Program-made: the position numbers and the translations under genes
Shown: piece by piece, positions 24,257 to 32,041 of the stretch
How positions within the stretch are numbered: position 1 is the stretch's first letter
Layout of the letters: every line of letters starts with the position of its first letter
NCBI RefSeq assembly: GCF_016793825.1
Contig: NZ_JAEULM010000036.1
Coordinates: 46,937-110,936, forward strand
DNA: 64,000 nt
Origin: Sphingopyxis sp.
GTDB taxonomy: Bacteria > Pseudomonadota > Alphaproteobacteria > Sphingomonadales > Sphingomonadaceae
Reading direction: 5' to 3'
The notes under the pieces: model-generated
The model's input: the letters and a program-made list of their open reading frames with translations, nothing else
Database searches by the model: none
Told to the model about the DNA's origin: nothing

Positions 24257-24415
24257 TGTCATTCTCCATCACCGGCCGGACGATCCGGCCATGCACGCAA
24301 TATCGGGATTTTTGCCCTCTCTTTCAAGCGAAACCGGACAAGGTGCTGTCCGGCGCCCCGCGTCTGGCCGCTTTGGGTTCGCGCGGCGCCGCAAACCGCC
24401 TATGCCGGGTCGGCC

Positions 24416-25024
24416 ATGTCCACGCATCGCCTGTTCGTCGCCCTGCGCCCGCCCCGCCCGATCCGCGAACGCCTGTTGTCCGCGATGCAGGGCATTTCGG
24501 GCGCGCGCTGGCAGACCGATGACCAACTCCACCTGACGTTGCGCTTCATCGGTGAAGTCGATCATCACCGCGCGGAAGACATCGCCGCCGTGCTCGGCGG
24601 CCTCCACGCGGCCGCGATCACCGCGCGCATCGCCGGGGTCGGCCTGTTCGATCGGCAGGCGCGACCACATATGGTCTGGGCAGGGGTCGATCCACATGCG
24701 CCGCTGACGGCCCTGCAACGCAAGGTCGATCATCTGCTCGGCCGGGTCGGTATCGCGCCCGAGACGCGGAGTTTCCTGCCGCATATCACGCTCGCGCGGC
24801 TCAATCGCGGATCCGGTCCGGTCGCGGCATTCCTCGCGCTGAACGGCGATCTCGCCAGCCCGCCCTTCGCCTTCGACCATGTCATGCTGTATGAAAGCGA
24901 GATGGGCCACGGCGGATCGCGCTATCATCCGGTCGCCCGCTATCCTCTTGCAGCGGCGACGAGCGCGGCGGCGACCGCATCGACATCGTCCCATGTCACG
25001 GCAAAGCCCTCGTCGGCGCCATAA
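24416..25024 (+). CDS. thpR: RNA 2',3'-cyclic phosphodiesterase (2H phosphoesterase)
   Basis: This 202-residue protein carries both H-x-T motifs of the 2H superfamily: HLTLRFIGE at about residue 39 and HITLARL at about 123. It opens 2',3'-cyclic RNA ends to 2'-phosphates and is related to tRNA-ligase-type enzymes. The domain normally ends near residue 178 (YHPVARYPL). Here the frame runs on for 24 residues (AAATSAAATAS...) that are encoded antisense to the C terminus of the phosphatase gene, giving an 85-base overlap of the two coding regions. The start is ATG 24416 (MSTHRLFVALRPP); the long frame from 23333 is antisense to other genes. Confidence 0.87.
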   Translation: MSTHRLFVALRPPRPIRERLLSAMQGISGARWQTDDQLHLTLRFIGEVDHHRAEDIAAVLGGLHAAAITARIAGVGLFDRQARPHMVWAGVDPHAPLTALQRKVDHLLGRVGIAPETRSFLPHITLARLNRGSGPVAAFLALNGDLASPPFAFDHVMLYESEMGHGGSRYHPVARYPLAAATSAAATASTSSHVTAKPSSAP

Positions 25025-25422
25025 TAGGGGTCGGCAACGCTCTCCCCCGCACGGCCCGGAACCATGTCGAGCATCAGCGTGACCTCCGCCGTCGCGTCGG
25101 CGGGGCGGAGCGCCAGCGCATCCGCCAGATTCGTCCCGTCGGCCGCGAGGATCAGGTCGAAGCGGTAGAAATCATCCCGAACGAGCAGCCGGGCACGAAG
25201 ATCCGAAATATCGGCCCCACGGCGACGCGCCTCGGCCTGCGCGCGACGATCGGGCGCATGGCCGACATGCCAGTCGCCGGTACCCGCCGAATCGATCGTC
25301 GCATCGATCCCCGCGCGGCGAAAGGCGGCGCGAGCGGCACCTTCGGCAAGCGGCGAGCGGCAGATATTGCCGAGGCAGAGAAACAGGATGGCGGGAGGTC
25401 GTTTCTGTCTATCGTTGCGCAT
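24940..25422 (-). CDS. low-molecular-weight protein-tyrosine phosphatase
   Basis: This 160-residue protein has the P loop CLGNICRSPLAEG (C-x5-R) at about residues 16-28 and the general acid D in VADPYYG near the C terminus. It dephosphorylates phosphotyrosine, often on tyrosine kinases of exopolysaccharide export, though no such gene is near. The start is ATG 25422 (MRNDRQKRPP); the frame from 25467 adds 15 residues. Its 3' end overlaps the convergent thpR gene by 85 bases. Confidence 0.9.
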   Translation of the reverse strand: MRNDRQKRPPAILFLCLGNICRSPLAEGAARAAFRRAGIDATIDSAGTGDWHVGHAPDRRAQAEARRRGADISDLRARLLVRDDFYRFDLILAADGTNLADALALRPADATAEVTLMLDMVPGRAGESVADPYYGADEGFAVTWDDVDAVAAALVAAARG

Positions 25423-25529
25423 ATGTCCCAGCTTTCCCGCAAAGTTGAACCGACTTTCAACTTGCACCTGCTCCCGGCTCTGCTAGCCATGCTCGATACA
25501 AGATAACGGGTCAGGGAGAGGGTTGCCAG

Positions 25530-27128
25530 ATGGCGGTGAGCGCAAGCGATGAAATGGCGGCGTCCGATCGGCAACCGCTGCCCGTGACCCGCGCCAGCGG
25601 CTATAGCTGGTACGTGCTGTTCGTCCTTGTCGTGGTCTATATCCTCAATTTCATCGACCGGCAGATCCTCAGCATCCTTGCGGTCGACATCAAGGCCGAC
25701 CTGGGGCTGACCGATGCCGACATGGGCTTCCTCGGCGGCGCCGCCTTTGCCGTTTTCTATGCGCTGTTCGGCATTCCGCTGGGCCGTCTTGCCGACAACT
25801 GGAACCGGGTGAGATTGTTGTCGATCGGGCTGACCCTGTGGTCGGCGATGACCGCGATGTCAGGCCTCGCCTATAATCAGCTCACCCTGACGCTCGCCCG
25901 GATGGGTGTCGGCGTCGGCGAGGCGACCGCAAGCCCGACCGCCTATTCGCTGATCTCCGACTATTTTCCGAAGCGGCAGAAGGCGACGGCGCTCGCGATC
26001 TATTCGTCGGGCCTCTATCTTGGCGGCGGCGTATCGCTGTTCATCGGAGCGCTGATCGTCAAGGCGTGGGACACGGCCTATCCCGCCGGCGGCCCGATGG
26101 GGCTGGTCGGCTGGCAAGCCGCATTCCTTGCCGTCGGTGTGCCCGGCCTGCTCCTCGCCCTGTGGGTCGCAACCCTGCGCGAGCCGGTGCGCGGCGCCAT
26201 GGACGGCGTGGTCAGCCCGAGTTCGCCCGCCCCGTTTCGCCAGTTCGGCAAGGATCTGTCGATGATCGTGCCGCCGCTGACCCTTTATAGCGCCTGGACG
26301 CGCGGCCCGGCGGCGCTGGCGATCAACATCGGTTTCGCCGTCGCCGTTACCGCGTTTGCGTGGCTGATGATCGCCCTTACCGGCAATTATCCGCAATGGT
26401 CGGCCGTGGCGCTTGGCTATTATGCGGTGTTTTCCTGGGCCAGCACGCTTCGCGCGCATGATCCCGCGACCTTCCGGCTGATCTGGGGGACGCCGGCCTT
26501 CATCTGCACGACACTGGGCTATGGGCTGGTCAGTCTGGCGGCCTATGCGCTTGGTTTCTGGTCGGCGCCCTATGCCGAAACGGTGCTGGGCCTGCCCAAG
26601 CAGGAACTGGCGTTCATCCTGGGCGCCAATGGCGCGGTCAGCGGCTTCATCGGCGTGATCATCGGCGGCCGGGCGGCCGATGCCCTCCGCGTAAGAAACC
26701 CGTCGGGCCGCATCCTGATGATCATCTTTGGCGTGGTCGCGCCGATCGTTCCGATCTGGATCGGCTACACCACCGAGAATGCGACGCTGTTCTATGTGAT
26801 GAACTTTCTTGCCGGCATGTTCGGCGCCGCCGCGCTGGGTGCCGCGGCGGCCACCACGCAGGATCTGGTGCTGCCGCGGATGCGCGGGACGGCGACCGCG
26901 GCCTTCTTCCTCGGAACGACGCTCGTCGGCTTGTCGTTCGGGCCCTATATGGTCGGACAGATTTCCGACCTGACGGGAACGGTGGTCAACGGCCAGCCGG
27001 TCGGCAATCTGCGCACCGGCATCCTGTCGCTGATCGCGGTCGCGCCGATTGCGCTTGGCCTGCTGATCTATGCCTATCGCGCCTTGCCAACGGCCGAAGC
27101 GACAATCGCCGAGCGCGCGGGTGAGTAG
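25530..27128 (+). CDS. MFS transporter, spinster-like
   Basis: This 532-residue protein has about twelve membrane segments. The N terminus YILNFIDRQILSILAVDIKA and the loop GRLADNWNRVRLLSIGL match the spinster/aromatic-acid-type MFS group that is expanded in sphingomonads. The larger central region contains two additional hydrophobic stretches (about 250-320), so this copy is longer than the typical 430-residue member. GAGAGGG precedes ATG 25530. The substrate is unknown. It is divergent from the phosphatase and ends before a palindromic repeat. Confidence 0.85.
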   Translation: MAVSASDEMAASDRQPLPVTRASGYSWYVLFVLVVVYILNFIDRQILSILAVDIKADLGLTDADMGFLGGAAFAVFYALFGIPLGRLADNWNRVRLLSIGLTLWSAMTAMSGLAYNQLTLTLARMGVGVGEATASPTAYSLISDYFPKRQKATALAIYSSGLYLGGGVSLFIGALIVKAWDTAYPAGGPMGLVGWQAAFLAVGVPGLLLALWVATLREPVRGAMDGVVSPSSPAPFRQFGKDLSMIVPPLTLYSAWTRGPAALAINIGFAVAVTAFAWLMIALTGNYPQWSAVALGYYAVFSWASTLRAHDPATFRLIWGTPAFICTTLGYGLVSLAAYALGFWSAPYAETVLGLPKQELAFILGANGAVSGFIGVIIGGRAADALRVRNPSGRILMIIFGVVAPIVPIWIGYTTENATLFYVMNFLAGMFGAAALGAAAATTQDLVLPRMRGTATAAFFLGTTLVGLSFGPYMVGQISDLTGTVVNGQPVGNLRTGILSLIAVAPIALGLLIYAYRALPTAEATIAERAGE

Positions 27129-27164
27129 AGCCTGATCGGGTTGAACTGAAAGCCCGGCCCCTCC

Positions 27165-27242
27165 CGTCATCCCGGCAAACGCCAGGATCTTTCAGATGCG
27201 CAAGGGCGAGACGACGAGATCCCGGTCTGCGCCGGGATGACG
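27165..27242. repeat. REP-like palindromic element
   Basis: CGTCATCCCGGC (27165-27176) and GCCGGGATGACG (27231-27242) are perfect 12-base inverted arms with internal pieces that repeat the GGATC core (ccaggatc, gagatccc). The GTCATCCCGGC motif is a repeated intergenic palindrome common in sphingomonads and other alphaproteobacteria. It lies between a convergent gene pair. Confidence 0.7.
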
Positions 27243-27278
27243 ATTCGCCGGAGCGCGATCCGCTCTACGGTCCGGGCC

Positions 27279-27848
27279 CTAGCTCCCGCTTGCCGTGATC
27301 ACGCCGCAGGCGATGCGCGCGCCGCTGTTGCCGCTGGGATCGGTCTTGAGATCGTCGGCCTGCGCATGGATGACGAAGGCGGCGCCGTCGGTATCGAGCA
27401 AGCCGCCCTCGCCCGCAAGCCGCGTGCCGACGAGTTTCAGCGTCGCACGGCCGATCGCCCCCGGTTCGACCACCAGATTGGGCAAATCGCCATGGTGCGC
27501 ACCCAACGGATTGTCCCGGCCATGCTGCGCACCGGTCGGGTTCCAGTGCGGACCCGCGCTCGCGAAATCGGACGGCGTGCATTGCCCGACCGCATGGACG
27601 TGCATGCCATAGGTGCCGGGCGCGAAACCGCGCGCGACGAGTTCGATGCGCAAACCGTCGCTGTCGCGATAGAAGTCCGCGCGCCCCCGGTCGGCGCCGC
27701 GCGCATCGTAGAGTTGCGCTGAGGCATCCGCGGCGGGAAGCTTCTTGGTCGCGCCACCACCCATGCTGGCACAGCCGGCGAGCGCCAGCGCCGCGGTAGC
27801 GGTAAGACCCATGGCGATCAGGGGACGGACGTGCGAGGGGATGGACAT
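27279..27848 (-). CDS. sodC: Cu/Zn superoxide dismutase, probable lipoprotein
   Basis: This 189-residue protein starts at ATG 27848, placed 7 to 8 bases after GGAGA; the 61-residue longer reading is not credible. The signal segment ends in the lipobox LALAGC (about residues 21-26), suggesting an anchored periplasmic or outer-membrane form. Metal ligands are visible: GMHVHAVGQC (copper His pair), GPHWNPTGAQHG and HHGDLPNL (bridge and zinc ligands), VIHAQADDLKT and GARIACGVI for the closing disulfide. It dismutates superoxide in the envelope. The last 16 residues are normal for the family. Confidence 0.93.
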   Translation of the reverse strand: MSIPSHVRPLIAMGLTATAALALAGCASMGGGATKKLPAADASAQLYDARGADRGRADFYRDSDGLRIELVARGFAPGTYGMHVHAVGQCTPSDFASAGPHWNPTGAQHGRDNPLGAHHGDLPNLVVEPGAIGRATLKLVGTRLAGEGGLLDTDGAAFVIHAQADDLKTDPSGNSGARIACGVITASGS

Positions 27849-28061
27849 CGATCTTTTCTCCGGTTGGTTCGGTTTCATAACGCGACGAGCGCCGATTGCG
27901 ATCCGCCTCACGATGCCCTCAATCTGCCGGGTTTCCAAGCGGTGTCTGCGTTGGGCCGATGGATAGGCCCTGAGGACGCCTGTCGCGCCGCGGTCGAAAA
28001 GAGAGGCGCGCGGATCACCTTCGGCGGACAAAGGCGGATGAGCAAAGCAACGCCCGGCGCC

Positions 28062-28099
28062 AAAAAAGAGAAAGGGCCGCGAATCGCTTCGCGGCCCTT
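28062..28099 (-). terminator. strong intrinsic terminator of the tonB-exbBD operon
   Basis: A perfect 12-base stem, AAGGGCCGCGAA / TTCGCGGCCCTT (28072-28083 and 28088-28099), with a four-base loop. On the minus strand it is followed by a T-rich run (TTTCTCTTTTTTG), so it ends the operon transcribed from 30760. Confidence 0.92.
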
Positions 28100-28126
28100 C
28101 CTTTGAGCGAAACCCCTGATCAGCGA

Positions 28127-28552
28127 TCAGAAGACACGCGCATATTGTTCGTTACCGACAAAGCCGAGCTTGCCGACGCCGCTCCGCTTGACCACCGCCA
28201 TCACGCGGTCGACAACGATGTAGCGGGCGTAAGGATCGGGCTGCACCTGCAATTCGGGTTCGACGGGCAGAGCCTTGGTCTGTTCCAGATATTGCGAAAG
28301 CTGCGCCAGATCGATCGGCGTGCCGTTCCAGGTGATCACGCCCCGGGGGTCGATCATCACCTTGTTCTTTTCCGGATCGACGTTGTTCTTCGCGTCGGTC
28401 GGAATCGGCAGGTCGATCTTCACCGCGTGGGTCTGGACCGGGAGGGTGATGATGAACATGATGAGGAGCACGAGCATGACGTCGATCAGCGGCGTCGTGT
28501 TCATTTCCATCATCGGTTCATTGTCGTCCCGATCGCCAACGGCCATGGACAT
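28127..28552 (-). CDS. exbD: ExbD/TolR family protein (second ExbD of the operon)
   Basis: This 141-residue protein has one N-terminal membrane helix (MNTTPLIDVMLVLLIMFIIT) with the conserved aspartate D24 in TPLIDVMLV, which carries protons for the TonB motor. The periplasmic domain (about 45-141) has the usual ExbD pattern, ending GKLGFVGNEQYARVF. It lies 35 bases after exbD1 and is last in the operon. Two different exbD genes per operon are common in sphingomonads. ATG 28552 is followed by a second ATG two codons on. Confidence 0.9.
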   Translation of the reverse strand: MSMAVGDRDDNEPMMEMNTTPLIDVMLVLLIMFIITLPVQTHAVKIDLPIPTDAKNNVDPEKNKVMIDPRGVITWNGTPIDLAQLSQYLEQTKALPVEPELQVQPDPYARYIVVDRVMAVVKRSGVGKLGFVGNEQYARVF

Positions 28553-28587
28553 AGGATTATTCCTTCATTCCTAAGTGGACCGACGCC

Positions 28588-29106
28588 TTAGAGGCGGCCC
28601 AGCGTACCCGAGCCAGCAGCCGGTTCGGAAATGAACCCGATCTTCTGGAAACCGGCATATTGCATCGTATAGATCACACCGCCGATGCACTGGTACGGCG
28701 TGTTGACGTCGCCGCGAATATGCACTTCGGGGAAGTTTTCTTCAGTGATGTTCTGAACACCGCCGATATCCGCGATAAGCTGTTCGAGCTTCTTCTGCCC
28801 CTTTTCGAGCAGTTGACGCGAATCGACCGGGGTCTGGCCCCAATAGACTTCGCAGCCCGTGCTTTCCGGATTAGGCTCACCATCGCCGTCCGTATCCGAC
28901 GAGCGGACCGAGAGAAGCACGTTTTCAGGCTTCGTCGTCGTCGGCTCGAAGACCACGTCGGGCAGCTTGAGCGTCACCGTCTTCAGCACCACGGGAACCG
29001 TGATGAGGAAGATGATAAGCAACACAAGCATGATGTCCACGAGCGGGGTCGTGTTGATGTCGGACATCGGGGCGTCTTCGCCCTTGTTGCCTGAACTCAT
29101 CGCCAT
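28588..29106 (-). CDS. exbD: ExbD/TolR family protein (first ExbD of the operon)
   Basis: This 172-residue protein has a membrane helix with the proton-carrying aspartate in INTTPLVDIMLVLLIIFLIT. Its periplasmic domain is longer than in the second copy, because of an acidic insert (SVRSSDTDGDGEPNPESTGC, about 70-90). Cysteines in STGCEVYWG and PYQCIGG could pair. Together with exbB it powers TonB-dependent uptake. It starts 120 bases after exbB, with no terminator seen between. Confidence 0.9.
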   Translation of the reverse strand: MAMSSGNKGEDAPMSDINTTPLVDIMLVLLIIFLITVPVVLKTVTLKLPDVVFEPTTTKPENVLLSVRSSDTDGDGEPNPESTGCEVYWGQTPVDSRQLLEKGQKKLEQLIADIGGVQNITEENFPEVHIRGDVNTPYQCIGGVIYTMQYAGFQKIGFISEPAAGSGTLGRL

Positions 29107-29226
29107 AGGATTAGCATCCTGTCACAAAATTACTGTCATGGCCGGGACGGAACGCCTGAATGGCGACCCGCCCCGTCCAGCGGCTCCGCGCGTCGCCGTC
29201 GGCGACAGTCACGGAGCCCGAAGACC

Positions 29227-30039
29227 TCAGGCCTTCTTCGGCGCTGCGGCCGGAGCAGCCGCCTTGGCTGCAGCCGCTGCCGGCTTCACCTGACCACCCG
29301 ACATGATCGAACCGAGAACGTCGTTCGAGAAGGTCGACAGGCGGCGTGCGATCGTCTTGTTGCGGCTCTGCAGCCAGTTGAACGCGAGCACCGCGGGAAC
29401 CGCCACGATCAGACCGATGGCGGTCATGATGAGCGCTTCACCGACCGGACCGGCGACGGTGTCGATCGAGGCCTGACCCGACGCACCGATCTTCACCAGA
29501 GCGCGAAGAATACCGATAACGGTACCGAACAGACCAACGAACGGCGCGGTCGAACCGACGGTCGCGAGGAACGCGAGGCCCGAGTTCAGCTTCGAGTTGA
29601 TGTGGTTCTGCGAACGCTCGAGCGTGCCGTGCATCCAGTCATGGGCTTCGACGGGATCGGTCAGCTTGTTATGCTCTTCGTTGGCGCGCAGGCCGTCTTC
29701 GACGACCTGACGATAGGCGCTGTTCTTTTCCAGCTTCGACATGCCGTCGGCGAGGGTCGGGGCGCGCCAGAAGTTGGCATCGACCGCCTTGCCCTGGCTG
29801 ATCACCTTGTTCTGTTCGAACAGCTTGGTGAACAGGATGTAGAGCGTGCCGATGAACATGATCAGCAGGACGAGGAACGTGATCTGCGACACGATGCCGC
29901 CTTCGCACAGTGCGGGAACTAGACCGTAAGGATTCTGGCCCTCTTCCTTCACGCACATCGATGCGGGCATCAGGCTGAGGCCGGCCTCGTGGGCGGCCGC
30001 CGGCGCCGCAGCGGCGGCATTTGCAATCAGATTAAACAT
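29227..30039 (-). CDS. exbB: MotA/TolQ/ExbB proton channel protein
   Basis: This 270-residue protein has an N-terminal leader-like segment, a first membrane helix (GIVSQITFLVLLIMFIGTLY, about 48-67), a cytoplasmic helical region, then two more helices. These include the channel signature FLATVGSTAPFVGLFGTVIG and ALIMTAIGLIVAVPAVLAFN. An Ala/Lys-rich tail (KPAAAAAKAAAPAAAPKKA) ends the protein. It forms the pentameric stator with ExbD and TonB. Overall size is typical for ExbB proteins in alphaproteobacteria. Confidence 0.93.
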   Translation of the reverse strand: MFNLIANAAAAAPAAAHEAGLSLMPASMCVKEEGQNPYGLVPALCEGGIVSQITFLVLLIMFIGTLYILFTKLFEQNKVISQGKAVDANFWRAPTLADGMSKLEKNSAYRQVVEDGLRANEEHNKLTDPVEAHDWMHGTLERSQNHINSKLNSGLAFLATVGSTAPFVGLFGTVIGILRALVKIGASGQASIDTVAGPVGEALIMTAIGLIVAVPAVLAFNWLQSRNKTIARRLSTFSNDVLGSIMSGGQVKPAAAAAKAAAPAAAPKKA

Positions 30040-30106
30040 TTCGGTTATTCCCTCTCAGAAAACGAAAAGATCAAAAAACTCATGTGGTTCGTGGAGACCC
30101 GGCGCC

Positions 30107-30760
30107 TTAGCGCGGGATCTGCCAGCGAATGCGGTTGCTGTACGTGCCACCCGTCGGATTGCCCGCGCGGTCCTTGCCCGGATTGAACCGGCCACGACGC
30201 TGGATGAGCTTGCACGTCTCGGCATCGAGATCGGCGTGCCCGCTCGACGAGGTCACTTCGCACGAGGTGATGCGGCCATCGGCCCCATAGGCGACGCGGA
30301 AACCCGTCGTGCCTTCCCGTTCCTCGCGCATGGCGCGCGCCGGATAGTCGTCGTTCGTTGCCCAGCGGCCCGGATTGCCCTTCGGCGTGCCGGCCTGGCT
30401 GAGATCCTGAACCGGCGCGGCGGGAGCTGCGGGCGGGACATAGACCGGCGGCGGAGGCGCCGGCGGCGGTTCGCGCACCGACTGAATCTGCGGCGCGGCG
30501 ACCGGCGGCGGGAACGGCGACGGCGGAGTCACGACCGGCGGCGGCGGCGGCAGCTTGTTATCCGGCGGCGGCGGCGGCGGCGGTTCCTCCGGCGGCGGCG
30601 GCTCTTCCACGTCCACCACGTCCAGTTTCTCGGCCAGTTTCTTGACGATGCTGATATTCAGGCCGTTCACCAGGCCGTAACCCAGAACTGCCGTTAACAG
30701 ACCAACCAAGACAACTGCCACTACCCTGTTTTTAGGGTCGACATTATCACCATAAGCCAT
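30107..30760 (-). CDS. tonB: TonB energy-transducing protein
   Basis: This 217-residue protein has a short cytoplasmic start, one membrane helix (VVAVVLVGLLTAVLGYGL, about 13-30) and a long Pro-rich spacer (about 48-135, mostly PPPPEE and PPPPP blocks). The TonB C-terminal domain follows (YPARAMREEREGTTGFRVAY, ending RGRFNPGKDRAGNPTGG). It links the ExbBD motor to outer-membrane receptors. It is the first gene of a minus-strand operon tonB-exbB-exbD-exbD closed by the terminator at 28062. AAGGAG lies 12 or more bases upstream of the ATG, which is rather far. Confidence 0.93.
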   Translation of the reverse strand: MAYGDNVDPKNRVVAVVLVGLLTAVLGYGLVNGLNISIVKKLAEKLDVVDVEEPPPPEEPPPPPPPDNKLPPPPPVVTPPSPFPPPVAAPQIQSVREPPPAPPPPVYVPPAAPAAPVQDLSQAGTPKGNPGRWATNDDYPARAMREEREGTTGFRVAYGADGRITSCEVTSSSGHADLDAETCKLIQRRGRFNPGKDRAGNPTGGTYSNRIRWQIPR

Positions 30761-31028
30761 TCAGGGACGACGCTCCTTGCTAGATCATCCTGACACCAAA
30801 TCCACACCGACGGGTTCGGTTGCCAAATGCCCGGATGATTTCCGATGCGTTTCACAGACCCGGCGGCGTCGCAGCCGGCTTTATTATGGTCTTGCCGGAC
30901 GCTTCGTCGCCCGTCCTATCGCGGTGGCGGCAAGTTCGCAAACCCTTTATCAGCGGTTAATGTCCGCTTCCCCATGAAGGGGTTTTGGCCCCGTTCGGGT
31001 GCTTTGAACAATAGAAGGTGGTTCGACA

Positions 31029-31913
31029 ATGCGCGCCCTCCCGCCAGCTCTGGCCATCGGCCTTGCTATGCTAACATTCGGTTTTTCAAGCGTTTCTGCC
31101 ATGCAGACAGCGACGCCGGTGACAACGGCCTCGCCCTATAGCTATGCCGATATCGCCGATTTGGCGACAATCGCGCCGATGGCGATTCAAGGGCGAATCT
31201 ATAAGGTAGTACCCCTGAAGCCGGAGCAGGCGGCCGGTCTGAAAGCGGGTCAGGCGCGACTCTATGTCGAAGCCGACGTGGTCGGGCTGATTCGCGGCAG
31301 CGGCCCGCTGGCGGCGCGCATCAACTATCTCGTCGACCTTCCGCTGGACGCGAAGGGCAAGCCGCCGAAGCTCAAAAAGAAGCAGCCGGTTCTGATCTTC
31401 GCGCGGCCGGTCGCGGGGGCGACCGCCGGAACGAACAGCACCGCGAGCGTTCGCCTCGTCGCGCCCGATGCGCAATTGCCCTGGGACCCGGCGACCGAGG
31501 CGAAGCTGCGCGCGATCCTGACCGAGCTTGTCAGGCCCGGCGCACCCCCGGCGATCACCGGAATCGCGAACGGCTTTCACGTCCCCGGCACCTTGCCCGG
31601 CGAGGGAGAGACGCAATTGTTCCTCGACACCAGAACCGGCGAGCCCGTGTCGCTCACCATTTTGACGGCCGCCGACGGGACGCGCCGCTGGGCCGCGGCG
31701 TTCGGCGAAATCGTCGACGGGTCGGCCGCGGTTCCGGCGCGCGACACGCTGGCCTGGTATCGCCTCGCCTGCGGCCTGCCGCGCACCCTGCCCCTCGCCA
31801 AGCTCGGCGGCACGGCACCCGAGGATCGCCGGAAGGCGGCGTCGGATTATGGCGTCGTGCTGGGTGCGCTTGGCGACTGTACGCGGACGCGGACGCCGCC
31901 CACGGGGAACTGA
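31029..31913 (+). CDS. secreted protein of unknown function
   Basis: This 294-residue protein has a signal peptide (MRALPPALAIGLAMLTFGFS, cleaved near residue 26 after VSA). The mature part has a beta-rich start (IADLATIAPMAIQGRIYKVV), a basic turn (PPKLKKKQ) and Ala-rich helices. I do not recognise a family beyond similarity in style to hypothetical sphingomonad periplasmic proteins. AGAAGG precedes the ATG. It is divergent from tonB, 268 bases apart, and is upstream of homoserine dehydrogenase on the same strand with a 128-base gap. Confidence 0.65.
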   Translation: MRALPPALAIGLAMLTFGFSSVSAMQTATPVTTASPYSYADIADLATIAPMAIQGRIYKVVPLKPEQAAGLKAGQARLYVEADVVGLIRGSGPLAARINYLVDLPLDAKGKPPKLKKKQPVLIFARPVAGATAGTNSTASVRLVAPDAQLPWDPATEAKLRAILTELVRPGAPPAITGIANGFHVPGTLPGEGETQLFLDTRTGEPVSLTILTAADGTRRWAAAFGEIVDGSAAVPARDTLAWYRLACGLPRTLPLAKLGGTAPEDRRKAASDYGVVLGALGDCTRTRTPPTGN

Positions 31914-32041
31914 GGCACGCGCCCCGCGTCCCTCGGCGAAAAGCCGGCGGGCGGACCTTTTCCTTGCCTCGACGGGAAAAGCCGATAGGGGCGCTGGCAC
32001 TCTGCGGGCAATTGCCCGCGCCCGTAACATGGAGTGCCTCG

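Noticed and set aside
23333-24415. N-terminal extension of the ThpR reading frame
   Set aside because: It is antisense to DUF2785 and Bax-inhibitor genes; the protein fold starts at ATG 24416.
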